Assembly (NCBI GenBank): GCA_046328525.1
Contig: JAXLWK010000013.1
Coordinates: forward strand, 86,937-150,936
DNA from: JBDHWG01 sp046328525
GTDB taxonomy: Bacteria > Chloroflexota > Anaerolineae > Epilineales > JAHCIE01
Direction: 5' to 3'
DNA: 64,000 bases
In this document: positions 23,517 through 31,420 of the stretch, one piece after another
How the letters are laid out: every line of letters begins with the position of its first letter
Numbering within the stretch: the stretch's first letter is position 1
Translations under genes and position numbers: made by a program
Notes under the pieces: generated by a model
Seen by the model: the letters and a program-made list of their open reading frames with translations, nothing else
Told to the model about the DNA's origin: nothing
Databases searched by the model: none

Positions 23517-24746
23517 ATGGCGCATCAACTTGGATTGTTCGACCATCTGACCCATCGTGCGAATCTCAAACATACGCGTTACGGCTGGTTGAGGTTGACG
23601 CCAGCCTACTCAGTGCATCTTGTCGAGCAGATACTCTTGGATCACCGATCGAAGAACCTTACTGTACTGGACCCTTTTTGCGGGACCGGTACAACCTCGC
23701 TTGTGTGCGCTGAGAAGGGGCTTCCTTCAGATACAACGGACATAAATCCGTTTCTTTTGTGGTTAACAGAGGCCAAGACACGGCTTTATACTACAGAAGA
23801 TGCGGACGGTTTTATGACCGCATCCGACGAGGTACTCAGGAGAATCACAACCGATTCCATTGACAGAGGATGGGCGCCGCCTATTCATGATATAGAGAAG
23901 TGGTGGACTAAAGATGTGCTCCATATCCTTAGTCATATCATGTATGTCATCGAGGGCAGCAGACGGGTATATTCGCCAAGAGTACTGGATTTGCTGAAGA
24001 TTGCCTTTTGCCGGGTTATGATAACCCATTCCAGCGCCAGTTTCAATCATCAGTCAATGTCTTTCAAAAAGCTACAGAACCCCTCTGTATTTCACGCAAC
24101 GATTGATGACATCGCAATCACATGGAGAGCTGCCACACGCGATATACACAACGCAGCACAAAGTGCTATTTACGAATCACCACGGGTTATGCATTGCGAT
24201 GCGCGAGAGCTCTCGATGCGACTACCGCTTGACCACTATACCTGTGTTATTACCTCGCCACCCTATCCTAACCGCATGAGCTACATTCGCGAGCTGCGCC
24301 CCTATATGTACTGGTTAGGTTACCTAAAGGATGGGAGAGAAGCAGGCCATCTGGATTGGCAAGCCATTGGTGGTACATGGGGAGTTGCGACGAGCAAGGT
24401 GAGCAAGTGGGTTTCTCCATCTGATAGGATAATACCTTACGAGAACTTCCCTGAGATTACTGGAAGGATAGCGACACAGAGCGATGTTCTCTCGCGGTAT
24501 GTTCACAAATACTTCTATGACATGATGGATCATATCAATGAGCTATTTCTTGTGGCTAAGTCGGGCGCGTCTATTCACTACATCGTGGGCAATTCCAAGT
24601 TTTACGACGTCCTGCTACCAGTTGAGGAAATATTCGCGGCCCTATTCGAGGCATCAGGCTTTAGGAGTATTCGAGTAAGTCCAATTCGAAAACGAACCTC
24701 GAAAAAGGAGCTTTACGAGTATATTGTCTCTGCCAGTAAGCCCTGA
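23517..24746 (+). CDS. DNA methyltransferase, probably N4-cytosine type
   Basis: 409 residues. Motif I LDPFCGTGTTS (about 50-60) comes before motif IV TSPPYPNRMSY (about 243-253). SPPY at motif IV is usual for N4-cytosine enzymes, and the N-terminal YGWLRLTPAYSVHLVEQIL is where motif X lies. The order is that of alpha/gamma-like enzymes. GAGG lies 6 bp before ATG 23517. It would protect host DNA against the nuclease encoded just upstream. Target sequence cannot be predicted. Low GC as in its partner. Confidence 0.85.
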   Translation: MAHQLGLFDHLTHRANLKHTRYGWLRLTPAYSVHLVEQILLDHRSKNLTVLDPFCGTGTTSLVCAEKGLPSDTTDINPFLLWLTEAKTRLYTTEDADGFMTASDEVLRRITTDSIDRGWAPPIHDIEKWWTKDVLHILSHIMYVIEGSRRVYSPRVLDLLKIAFCRVMITHSSASFNHQSMSFKKLQNPSVFHATIDDIAITWRAATRDIHNAAQSAIYESPRVMHCDARELSMRLPLDHYTCVITSPPYPNRMSYIRELRPYMYWLGYLKDGREAGHLDWQAIGGTWGVATSKVSKWVSPSDRIIPYENFPEITGRIATQSDVLSRYVHKYFYDMMDHINELFLVAKSGASIHYIVGNSKFYDVLLPVEEIFAALFEASGFRSIRVSPIRKRTSKKELYEYIVSASKP

Positions 24747-24749
24747 TAT

Positions 24750-24966
24750 CAGCCCGAACCGGCAGCCCGCGCGGTAGCGCGGCCAATCCTGCCCAGACGA
24801 TTGTTTCGCCAACGAGCATCACGTCCGCCGGGGCGCCGACTGGAAGTCGGCGCGACACGCCGCGTCGTCGCCGAGGCGCGACCAGTCCGCAGGACTTCGC
24901 CCTTTCAGCAGCAGGGGCGGAGTACCGCCCCCGCACCCCTCAGAGCGCTTCAGCCTGGCGCCCGCG
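24750..24966. other. Gene-free junction after the R-M unit, with repeats and a possible gene remnant
   Basis: GC content rises again at once. Short palindromes (gccgactggaagtcggc; ggggcggagtaccgcccc) fill 24830-24940. On the minus strand 24760-24840 could encode GAPADVMLVGETIVWAG, which resembles the start of an amidohydrolase, but no complete gene follows, so at most it is a remnant. Confidence 0.4.
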
Positions 24967-25608
24967 CTACGCGGCCGCGTCTTGCCCGCTCGCCCAACAC
25001 AGGGCGTTGGTGATGAGGCGCTGGTACGCCGGGTGGAGCCAGACCGGGAGGTTGTGGCCTGGCGTCAGGACGCACACGCGGCCCTCGCCCTCCCGTCGCG
25101 TCCAGCCCGCCGGCTGCGACCCGTGCTCCGAGGTCGTCGTCAGGAACACGTCGGCGCCCGCGTCGTCCAGCGCGACGTGGTAGTGCTCGTCGGTCAGCGT
25201 GAACGCCTCGCTGCCGGCGCACAGGGGATACTGGGCGTTGGGCGTGACGGTCACCGGGCATTGCGGCGGGTGGTGGAGGAACGCGCCGCCCATCATGCCC
25301 CGCAGCGTCGGCATGTCCCCGTAGCCGGCGACGCCGGAGTGGATGACCACCCAACCCTGCCCGGCGCGCACCTGGCGCACGATCGCCTCGGCGAGGGAGT
25401 CGTCGGCCCACGGCGCGAGATCGGTGGCCGAGCGATTGTTGGACTTGGACAGCGCGACCAGGGGGTACGCCGCGAATTGCTGGGGCGACGGGACATCCCC
25501 CGGCGCAACCCAGTCGAAGTCGAAGCCTGCCGCCGCCAGCGGCTCCAGCCCGGCGCGCACCGTCGCCGCCGGATGCCAGCGATCGTCACTCAACACCATG
25601 ACCCGCAT
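24967..25608 (-). CDS. ThuA-like (GATase1-fold) domain protein
   Basis: 213 residues of the trehalose-utilization ThuA family, a class I glutamine-amidotransferase-like fold. MRVMVLSDDRWHPAATVRAG opens the fold, VVIHSGVAGYGDMPTLRGMMGGAFLHHP and VTLTDEHYHV-type segments (DEHYHVALDD) are the family's central motifs, and TPGHNLPVWLHPAYQRLI closes it. ATG 25608 has GGGAGG just upstream and is preferred over 25647, which overlaps the SDR gene. It lies 11 bp after the SDR gene in one minus-strand operon. Role is probably in sugar or sugar-acid metabolism; substrate unknown. Confidence 0.85.
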   Translation of the reverse strand: MRVMVLSDDRWHPAATVRAGLEPLAAAGFDFDWVAPGDVPSPQQFAAYPLVALSKSNNRSATDLAPWADDSLAEAIVRQVRAGQGWVVIHSGVAGYGDMPTLRGMMGGAFLHHPPQCPVTVTPNAQYPLCAGSEAFTLTDEHYHVALDDAGADVFLTTTSEHGSQPAGWTRREGEGRVCVLTPGHNLPVWLHPAYQRLITNALCWASGQDAAA

Positions 25609-25619
25609 TCTGCCTCCCG

Positions 25620-26339
25620 TTACCACGGCCATGCCTTGCCTTCCCAATCGCGCATCACCAACACATCCTCGTCAACCGGGGCGTCGAGGAAGTAGGCCAG
25701 CGCCGCGGCGGCCGCCTCCTCCGGCTCCAGGTCCGCCTCCGTGCCTTTGACGCCGCTGATATAGGAGCGGATCCAGCCCGGGTGATAGACGCGGAACGTG
25801 TACCCTTCTGGCCGCAACAGGTTGAACAGCAGGCGCGTTTCCATGTTCAGCGCCGCTTTCGACATTGTGTAGCCGTACCAGGACGTGCGCTGCGCGGCCC
25901 CGATGCTGCCCGCCTCCGACGAGACGAAGCACAGGCGCTTGAAGTCGCTACGGTCGGTCAGCGGCAGGAGGGCCTCGACCACGCGCAGCGGCCCCAGCGC
26001 GTTCACGTCGTACAGGCGGAACATCTCGGCGTAGTCCGGCGCCTCGCGGATGGAGCGCGGCGAGGTGGGCGAGTTGACGCCGGCATTGTTGATGAGCAGG
26101 TCCACGCGCCCGGCCGCCGCCTCGACCGCCCCCGCCGCCGCGCGGGCGGACTCAATCGAGCGCACGTCCAGCGGAACGATGTGGAGCGCGTCGGGAAAGC
26201 GCCCGCGCAGCTCCGAGAGCTGCGGCCAGTCGGGCATGTTCTGGCCGGCGAACACATGCCAACCCCGCGCCAGCAACCCCGCGCATAGCGCGAAGCCCAG
26301 CCCGCGGTCGGCGCCGGTGACGAATGCAATCTGTGACAT
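25620..26339 (-). CDS. Short-chain dehydrogenase/reductase (SDR)
   Basis: NAD(P)-dependent oxidoreductase of 239 residues with a classical SDR layout: TGADRGLG cofactor loop (about 7-14), LDVRS acidic position, NNAG (about 80-83), FVSSEAGS active-site Ser, and YGYTMSKAA with the catalytic Tyr and Lys. ATG 26339 is preceded by AAGGGA; the longer frame from 26378 adds no homology. Likely co-transcribed with the ThuA-like gene, which points to polyol or sugar oxidation, but the substrate is open. Confidence 0.92.
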   Translation of the reverse strand: MSQIAFVTGADRGLGFALCAGLLARGWHVFAGQNMPDWPQLSELRGRFPDALHIVPLDVRSIESARAAAGAVEAAAGRVDLLINNAGVNSPTSPRSIREAPDYAEMFRLYDVNALGPLRVVEALLPLTDRSDFKRLCFVSSEAGSIGAAQRTSWYGYTMSKAALNMETRLLFNLLRPEGYTFRVYHPGWIRSYISGVKGTEADLEPEEAAAAALAYFLDAPVDEDVLVMRDWEGKAWPW

Positions 26340-26418
26340 GATTCGGGTATCCCTTCTTTGCGATGACCAATTTTGCATCCCGGCTGGCAGAGCGTCAAGC
26401 TAGGGAATCCTCCCTCCT

Positions 26419-26450
26419 CCCCCCTTCTCGCATTTTGGGAGAAGCCCCCT
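26419..26450. repeat. ccccttctc / gagaag palindrome
   Basis: Short hairpin cccccttctcgcattttgggagaag, a half-size relative of the repeat at 10709. Part of a 400-bp gene-free stretch (26400-26801) made up largely of four different repeats. Confidence 0.75.
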
Positions 26451-26517
26451 ATGGACTTATGTCCACCAGCAGACGCATGAAAATGGCGTTGCCGCCGTCC
26501 CAGGTTCCTAAGAGAAG

Positions 26518-26606
26518 GTAACGCAAAGGCGCAAAGACGCCAGGGCGCTAACAGGCTGAAGACTTATCTCTTTTTGCGTCCTTGCGTCCTTGCGCCTTTG
26601 CGTTAC
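26518..26606. repeat. Interspersed repeat, gcaaagacgc family
   Basis: Ends GTAACGCAAAGG (26518-26529) and CCTTTGCGTTAC (26595-26606) are perfectly complementary, with tandem gcgtccttgcgtccttgcgc on the right arm. One of the clearest full-length copies. Confidence 0.9.
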
Positions 26607-26639
26607 CCATTCATTTTACGGGAGAGAGAGGGCGCGTTC

Positions 26640-26680
26640 CCCCTCTCCCGCTCTGGGAGAGGGGGTAGGGGGTGAGGGAG
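26640..26680. repeat. ccctctccc / gggagaggg repeat
   Basis: ccctctcccgctctgggagaggg hairpin followed by gggggtgaggga; same family as 10709 and 47618. Confidence 0.8.
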
Positions 26681-26724
26681 AGTTGGATTTGACAAGCCCC
26701 CGCGCTAACATACACTTGGGACCA

Positions 26725-26753
26725 GTAGAGACGCGCCAATGGCGCGTCTCTAC
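26725..26753. repeat. gtagagacgcgcca palindrome
   Basis: Perfect 14-bp arms, GTAGAGACGCGCCA (26725-26738) and its complement (26740-26753), around one base. A second copy without the extra base is at 31897-31924. Confidence 0.9.
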
Positions 26754-26801
26754 CACCGATCCCGTCTCTACGGCGTACGGCCATAACATCTTGAGTCCCT
26801 G

Positions 26802-27593
26802 ATGCCCGACTCCCTTCTGCCCACCATTACCGCGATCCGCTACGTCGCCCCGCTACGCGAGGGCGGCTCCGTGCCGGCCATCGTCGAGGCCGACGACGAC
26901 GGCACATACGTCCTCAAGTTCCGCGGCGCGGGCCAAGGCCGCAAGGCGCTCATCGCCGAGCTTGTCGCCGGCGAGATTGGCCGCGCCCTGGGCCTGCCGG
27001 TTCCCGACCTGGCGGTTATCGAGCTAGACGGTGTCCTGGGCCGCGCCGAGCCGGACCCCGAGATCAAGACGATCATCGACGCCAGCGTCGGCCTGAACCT
27101 GGCCGTGGACTACCTGCCCGGCTCGTTGGGCTTCGGCCCGCTGGACGAGCGCAAGGTAGACGGCGACCTGGCGTCGGCCATCGTGTGGTTCGACGCCTAC
27201 GTCAGCAACGTGGACCGCACGCCGCGCAACCCCAACATGCTGTGGTGGCACCGCCGCCTGTACCTGATTGACCACGGCGCGGCGCTGTATTTCCACCACA
27301 ACTGGGGCGGCGACGACCGCAGCCGCAGCCCGTTCGCCGTCATCAAGGACCACGTCCTGCTGCGCCGCGCCAACGCGCTAGAGGCGGCCGATGAGGAGAT
27401 GGCGGTGCGGCTGCCCGAAGAGACCATCCGCCAGATTGTGGCGTCCATCCCGGACGACTGGCTCGGCGACGAAGCGTCGTTCCCGGATGTCGCCGCCCAC
27501 CGCCAGGCCTATGTAGACTACCTGCTGCGCCGCCTCCAGGCGCCGCGCCCCTTCGTCGAGGAGGCCCTCCGTGCCCGCGCGAAGCTGCTGTGA
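26802..27593 (+). CDS. HipA-like kinase-fold protein
   Basis: 263 residues related to the HipA-like family found as short proteins next to DUF3037. YVLKFRGAGQGRKALIAELV (about 44-63) gives the ATP-binding Lys and the following helix, DAYVSNVDRTPRNPNML (about 131-147) is the catalytic loop with N-V-D-R-x-x-x-N-P-N, and LYLIDHGAAL holds the metal-binding Asp. It lacks the HipA N-terminal subdomain and no HipB is near, so toxin function should not be assumed. The 3' end overlaps the DUF3037 gene by 23 bp; the two are a conserved pair in many bacteria. Confidence 0.82.
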   Translation: MPDSLLPTITAIRYVAPLREGGSVPAIVEADDDGTYVLKFRGAGQGRKALIAELVAGEIGRALGLPVPDLAVIELDGVLGRAEPDPEIKTIIDASVGLNLAVDYLPGSLGFGPLDERKVDGDLASAIVWFDAYVSNVDRTPRNPNMLWWHRRLYLIDHGAALYFHHNWGGDDRSRSPFAVIKDHVLLRRANALEAADEEMAVRLPEETIRQIVASIPDDWLGDEASFPDVAAHRQAYVDYLLRRLQAPRPFVEEALRARAKLL

Positions 27594-27972
27594 CTACGCC
27601 GTGATTCGCGTCGTCCCCCGCGTCGAGCGGGAGGAGTTCATCAACGTGGGCGTCATCCTCTTCTGCCGCACGCGGCGCTTCCTGGCCGCCGAGGTCGAGA
27701 TGGACGAGGCGCGGCTGGCGGCCCTGTGGCCCCTGCTGAACCTGGCCGAGGTGCGCGAGGAGCTGGAGGCGATACCAGTCGTGTGCGCCGGCGGCAAGGC
27801 GGCGGGGCCGATTGGCGAGCTGACCCAGGCCGAGCGCTGGCACTGGCTCGTCTCGCCGCGCAGCACCGTCATCCAGACCTCGCCCGCCCACGCCGTCATT
27901 AGCGACGACCCGCCGGCAACGTTGGCCCACCTCATGCGCACGATGGTGCGATGGGAGAGCGCGCCGGAGTAA
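27571..27972 (+). CDS. DUF3037 domain protein
   Basis: 133 residues. DYAVIRVVPRVEREEFINVG followed by VILFCRTRRFLAAEVEMDEA is the signature start of DUF3037; the family is of unknown function. GTG 27571 lies inside the end of the HipA-like gene with GAGGAG upstream and leaves the conserved DYAV intact. Translational coupling to the kinase-like gene is likely, so the two proteins probably act together. Confidence 0.85.
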   Translation: MPARSCCDYAVIRVVPRVEREEFINVGVILFCRTRRFLAAEVEMDEARLAALWPLLNLAEVREELEAIPVVCAGGKAAGPIGELTQAERWHWLVSPRSTVIQTSPAHAVISDDPPATLAHLMRTMVRWESAPE

Positions 27973-28030
27973 GACTCCGCGCCTTGATGGCTCAGATAAA
28001 GTAGTGATGAGCCATTATGGGTTTCTAAGA

Positions 28031-28112
28031 GGAAGGAAACGCAAAGGCGCAGAGGCGCAAAGAGAAGAGACAAGACTTATTTTCTTCATTGCGTCTTTGC
28101 GCCTTTGCGTTA
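28031..28112. repeat. Interspersed repeat, gcaaagacgc family
   Basis: Arms gaaacgcaaaggcgcagagg and gcgtctttgcgcctttgcgt (right arm) around an A/G-rich centre; it lies 35 bp before msrA. Confidence 0.87.
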
Positions 28113-28146
28113 CAAACAGGTCTTAGGCAGGAAAGCGAGGCGAAGG

Positions 28147-28713
28147 ATGAGCAACGGGCAGACGAATCAGACCGAGACCATCACCCTGGGCGGCGGGTGC
28201 TTCTGGTGCATCGAGGCGGTGTTCGATGAGCTACAGGGCGTGCGGAGCGTCGAGTCGGGCTACGCGGGCGGGACGGCGCCGAACCCCACGTATCGCCAGG
28301 TGTGCAGCGGCACAACCGGCCACGCCGAGGTCATCCAGGTCACGTTCGACCCGACCGTGATCGCCTTGAAGCAGATTCTGGAGGTCTTCTTTGCCGTCCA
28401 CGACCCGACGACGCTGAACCGACAGGGCGCGGACATCGGCACGCAGTACCGCTCGGTCATCCTCTACCGCGACGAGGAGCAGAAGCGGGTAGCGCAAGAA
28501 GTCATCCGCGAGCTGACGGCGGCGAAGGCGTACCCCAACGCCATTGTCACCGAGCTGGCGCCGTTCGACACGTTCTACGTCGCCGAGGACTACCACCAGG
28601 AGTACTACGCGCAGAACGGCAGCGCGCCGTACTGCCAGGTCGTCATCGCGCCGAAGATGGCGAAGTTCCGCAAGCTGTTCAAGAGCCAGCTCAAGGCGGC
28701 GCAGCCGGCGTAA
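28147..28713 (+). CDS. msrA: Peptide methionine (S)-S-oxide reductase MsrA
   Basis: Repairs oxidised methionine in proteins with thioredoxin as the final reductant. The 188 residues contain the GGGCFWC active site with Cys18, the family blocks GYAGGTAPNPTYRQVCSGTTG and FFAVHDPTTLNRQGADIGTQ, and a C-terminal YCQVVI Cys as likely resolving residue. No MsrB domain is fused. ATG 28147 follows GCGAAGG and starts just ahead of the conserved core. Followed by a strong hairpin region. Confidence 0.97.
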   Translation: MSNGQTNQTETITLGGGCFWCIEAVFDELQGVRSVESGYAGGTAPNPTYRQVCSGTTGHAEVIQVTFDPTVIALKQILEVFFAVHDPTTLNRQGADIGTQYRSVILYRDEEQKRVAQEVIRELTAAKAYPNAIVTELAPFDTFYVAEDYHQEYYAQNGSAPYCQVVIAPKMAKFRKLFKSQLKAAQPA

Positions 28714-28716
28714 CAA

Positions 28717-28823
28717 CGCGGCGGCCTGAAGACCGCCGCTAAGAATGCAAGCCCAAGGGGCTACAGAGAACCGGCCTAGCCCCTTGGGCTTCCATTTCGT
28801 AGCCGTGGTGTTTACGCCACGGC
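28717..28823. repeat. Three successive hairpins after msrA
   Basis: GGCGG/CCGCC near 28718-28740; a 15-bp perfect stem AAGCCCAAGGGGCTA (28749-28763) with its complement at 28777-28791; and GCCGTGG/CCACGGC at 28803-28823. The middle one could end msrA transcription although the T-run after it is weak. Confidence 0.75.
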
Positions 28824-28832
28824 GGCCCAGCT

Positions 28833-28861
28833 TTGGTGCGATGCCCGCCTGTGAGTATAAT
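28833..28861 (+). promoter_or_regulatory. Promoter upstream of the second GT39 gene
   Basis: TATAAT at 28856-28861 with TTGGTG at 28833-28838 17 bp upstream. The CDS start GTG at 28869 lies only 7 bp after the -10, so the transcript would be leaderless or nearly so. Confidence 0.55.
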
Positions 28862-28868
28862 AGCGGGC

Positions 28869-30194
28869 GTGTCGCACCTTTCTCTTTCCCCCGCTACCGA
28901 ACGCGCCAGGAGACGCCGGGGCCTCGCCCTGGACATCATCCTGGCCGTCGTCATCTTCTTCGTCGCCCTGTCGCCGCGCGTCGCCACGGTGCAGGCGTAC
29001 ACCGAAGCGCCGCAGAGCGAGGAGAAGCTCTACGACCGCTACGCCTGGCCCTGGGCGCAGGGCCTCGGCACCGAGCCGCGCGAGACCCCCTTCCCCTGGC
29101 ATCCCCTCGGCTCATTCACCCACCGCCCGCCGGCCTACGGCCTGCTGCTGGGCATCAGCTACCGCATCTTCGGCCACGACTTCGAGGCGGCGCGCATGGT
29201 GCAGGCCGTCATCGGGGCGCTGGCGTGTGTCCTGACCTTCGTGATCGGGCGGCAGGTGGCGAACCGCTGGGTGGGGCTGGCCGCCGCCATCATCGTCGCG
29301 GAGTATTCGTTCCTCATCGGCTTCTCGGCGCGCCTGATGTCCGAGCCGCTGTTCATCCTGCTGCTGCTGCTCATGGTCGCGCTGCTGCTGTGGGCGCGGG
29401 CGAGCGGCCGCCTGCTCGTCCTGCTCGCCGCGTGCTACGTCCTCGGCTGGGCGAACCTGACGCGCGGCGTCCTCCTGCTGCCCTTCATTCCGCTGCTGGT
29501 CGTGTGGCTGTGGTTCATCCCGGCCTTCCGCCGCCGCTATTGGGCGACGCTCGGCATCGTCGCGCTGGGGCTGTTGCTCAGCATCGGGCCGATCACCCTG
29601 CGCAACTACCAGTTCCACGGCCGCTTCCTGCTCATCTCGTCCAACGGCGGCCAGGCGTTCTACCACGGCATGGACACCATCCCCGGCCTGAGCGCGCCGG
29701 ACGAGCTGCCCTCCCTCGACGACGTCAAGAACCTGAAGCTGCCGGAGCTGGACGAGGACGTGGCGTTCCGCAACCTCAAGCTCGCCTACCTCTCGCGCCA
29801 CCCTGGCGACATCCTGCCCATCCTCAACTACCAGCGCGAGCAGTTCCTGTCGGCGGAGCAGGGTTACAAGATTTCCGACGTGGTCATCCCGACGCCGGAG
29901 GACCCGCTCGCCTGGCCGCTCCTCCTGCTCGGCGGCGTACTCAGCGTCTTCCTTATCCCCAACGCCTACCAGAAGCGCGCGCTTTTCTACATCGTCATCC
30001 TCAGCCTGATGAGCATGGACTTCGCGTTCCACATGGAAACGCGCTTCCGCCTCCCCCTCGCGCCGCTCCTGGCTGTCCTGGGCTGCTGGGCGGTGTGGAG
30101 CGCGGCGGCCCTGGCCTGGCGGTACGGCGGAAACGCCCGAAGCGCGAGAGACGCGAAAAGACGCGCAGAACACGACAAGGCCACGCCCGCGTAA
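28869..30194 (+). CDS. GT39-like membrane glycosyltransferase
   Basis: 441 residues with about nine to ten membrane helices of the PMT_2 type. HRPPAYGLLLGISYRIFGHDF and SARLMSEPLFILLLLLMVAL match the first luminal loop and following helices of the family; GWANLTRGVLL-type sequence (ANLTRGV) is also conserved. The first-loop acidic motif is less clear than in the gene at 14494. GTG 28869 is the first start after the promoter. The last ~20 residues (RSARDAKRRAEHDK) are translated from a palindromic repeat, so the family part ends near residue 420. Sugar and acceptor are unknown. Confidence 0.8.
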   Translation: MSHLSLSPATERARRRRGLALDIILAVVIFFVALSPRVATVQAYTEAPQSEEKLYDRYAWPWAQGLGTEPRETPFPWHPLGSFTHRPPAYGLLLGISYRIFGHDFEAARMVQAVIGALACVLTFVIGRQVANRWVGLAAAIIVAEYSFLIGFSARLMSEPLFILLLLLMVALLLWARASGRLLVLLAACYVLGWANLTRGVLLLPFIPLLVVWLWFIPAFRRRYWATLGIVALGLLLSIGPITLRNYQFHGRFLLISSNGGQAFYHGMDTIPGLSAPDELPSLDDVKNLKLPELDEDVAFRNLKLAYLSRHPGDILPILNYQREQFLSAEQGYKISDVVIPTPEDPLAWPLLLLGGVLSVFLIPNAYQKRALFYIVILSLMSMDFAFHMETRFRLPLAPLLAVLGCWAVWSAAALAWRYGGNARSARDAKRRAEHDKATPA

Positions 30195-30236
30195 CCCCTT
30201 TCGTGTCTTTCGCGCTCTTTCGCGGCTTTCGCGGTC
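30131..30236. repeat. Inverted repeat, gcgaaagacgcgaaag type, overlapping a gene end
   Basis: Arms cgcgagagacgcgaaaagacgcg and cgtgtctttcgcgctctttcgcggctttcg, related to the repeat at 4137. The left arm forms the C-terminus and the centre gives the stop of the GT39 gene. Confidence 0.82.
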
Positions 30237-30255
30237 CGGACGTCTGCCGGGAACT

Positions 30256-30477
30256 CTAGCCCTGCCGCCGGCCGTCGCGGATAAACGCGAGAATCTCGTC
30301 GGCCGTGATGCCGGTATCAACGCCTTCCACGTCGAGCGGTGACCCGCCAGCCTGCTCAACAGTAATCAAGAAGGTCGTCCCGTCGCGGCGGCGGATTTGC
30401 GCTGCCCCATGCCGCCGCGCCTCCTCAAGAACCTCCGCAAAGTTCTGACGCGCTTCGGAATACGTGTAGACCTTCAT
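30256..30477 (-). CDS. Phd/YefM-type antitoxin, apparently without a toxin
   Basis: 73 residues. MKVYTYSEARQNFAEVLEEA is the typical N-terminal DNA-binding part of Phd/YefM antitoxins; a middle strand pair (AQIRRRDGTTFLI) and an acidic C-terminal tail follow. AGGTGAGCT gives a good ribosome site. The expected downstream toxin (PIN, Doc or RelE/YoeB type) is absent; the next sequence on this strand is the repeat at 30131. It may be an orphan or work with a toxin elsewhere. Confidence 0.82.
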   Translation of the reverse strand: MKVYTYSEARQNFAEVLEEARRHGAAQIRRRDGTTFLITVEQAGGSPLDVEGVDTGITADEILAFIRDGRRQG

Positions 30478-30541
30478 TAGCTCACCTCCACGACAGACAC
30501 ACCCACGCGTCGCGCAGCATGCAACCCTCGTTTTGGAAACG

Positions 30542-31066
30542 CTAGCGCAGGCCTTCGAGCAGGCGCACCGTGATGCGCTCGTTATCGAGATCTACACTCT
30601 GGATGACGTCGGCGATGGCCGGCAGCAGCAGCTCGTCGCCATCGTCGCCGCGCACAGCGTACACCTCGTTGGCGCCGGTGAAGATGACGTGGTCCACCAC
30701 GCCCAGGCGCTCGCCGTCCTCGGTGTACACCGCGAGTCCCTCGATCTGGTGGACGTAGTACTCATCCTCACCCAGGGGCATCGCCTGCGCGGCCGGGATG
30801 GCGACGACCTGGCCGCGCAGCATCTCCGCCGCGTTGCGGTCCTTGACCCCGGCGAGCCTGAGCAGGGCGCTGCCCTTGTGCAACCGCGACCCTTCCAGGC
30901 CGACGCTGCGGTAGTCGCTCCCGTCGGGCGGGCCGATGAGCACGCTCTTGAGGCGATTGAAGCGCTCCGGAAAGCTCGTCTCCAGCAGCACCTTGACCTC
31001 ACCCTGTATGCCGTGGGCGGCGACGATCTCGCCGACAATCAGATACCTGGGAGCCGATCGCGGCAC
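30542..31066 (-). CDS. rimM: Ribosome maturation factor RimM
   Basis: Binds S19 and helps 16S rRNA processing and 30S assembly. The 174 residues have the N-terminal beta-barrel (YLIVGEIVAAHGIQGEVKV), a linker, and the PRC-barrel C-terminal domain (DEYYVHQIEGLAVYTEDGER, then LLPAIADVIQSVDL). Start is GTG 31066, which shares one base with the khpA stop. Last gene of the ffh-rpsP-khpA-rimM operon; trmD and rplS, which often follow, are not here. Confidence 0.95.
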   Translation of the reverse strand: MPRSAPRYLIVGEIVAAHGIQGEVKVLLETSFPERFNRLKSVLIGPPDGSDYRSVGLEGSRLHKGSALLRLAGVKDRNAAEMLRGQVVAIPAAQAMPLGEDEYYVHQIEGLAVYTEDGERLGVVDHVIFTGANEVYAVRGDDGDELLLPAIADVIQSVDLDNERITVRLLEGLR

Positions 31067-31419
31067 TATACAATCTCCAGGTTGATGCGCGTCCCCGGGC
31101 GGGCCACGCCCCGAATCAGTGTGCGGATGGCGTTGGCAACGCGGCCCTGCTTGCCGATGATCCGCCCCATGTCGTCCGGCGCGACCGACAGCTCGAGCAC
31201 CGCGCCCGACGCGCCTATGCTCACCTGCTTGACGCCGACCTGCTCCACGTTGTCCACGAGGTTGCGGGCGACGTACTCGACCAGGCCGCGCGCCACCTCG
31301 ACCGTCTCCGGGTCTATCTTGGCCGAGCGGTTGTCGCGCGGGCGCGCATCGCGGCCATAGCGCGTGTCACGCCCGCGTTGCCCGCCCCGCCCGCTGTTGC
31401 GATTTCCATACGGCGGCAT
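31066..31419 (-). CDS. khpA: KH-domain RNA-binding protein KhpA with basic Arg/Gly-rich N-terminus
   Basis: 117 residues. The C-terminal 75 form the KhpA/YlqC KH domain (LVEYVARNLVDNVEQV, GRIIGKQGRVANAIRTLI). The first ~32 residues are an additional basic, Arg/Gly-rich stretch (PYGNRNSGRGGQRGRDTRY) that standard KhpA (about 75-80 residues) lacks and that probably adds RNA affinity. KhpA pairs with KhpB/Jag, which is also encoded in this window (47716). ATG 31419 is 1 bp from the rpsP stop. Confidence 0.9.
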   Translation of the reverse strand: MPPYGNRNSGRGGQRGRDTRYGRDARPRDNRSAKIDPETVEVARGLVEYVARNLVDNVEQVGVKQVSIGASGAVLELSVAPDDMGRIIGKQGRVANAIRTLIRGVARPGTRINLEIV

Positions 31420-31420
31420 G

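Noticed and set aside
22545..24750. Insertion sequence or integrase at the edges of the first R-M unit
   Set aside because: No transposase, integrase, tRNA or clear flanking direct repeats could be seen.
24661..24936. Minus-strand frame with an amidohydrolase-like start (ADVMLVGETIV)
   Set aside because: It runs into the 3' end of the methyltransferase gene and into short palindromes; no catalytic residues follow, so only a remnant is possible.
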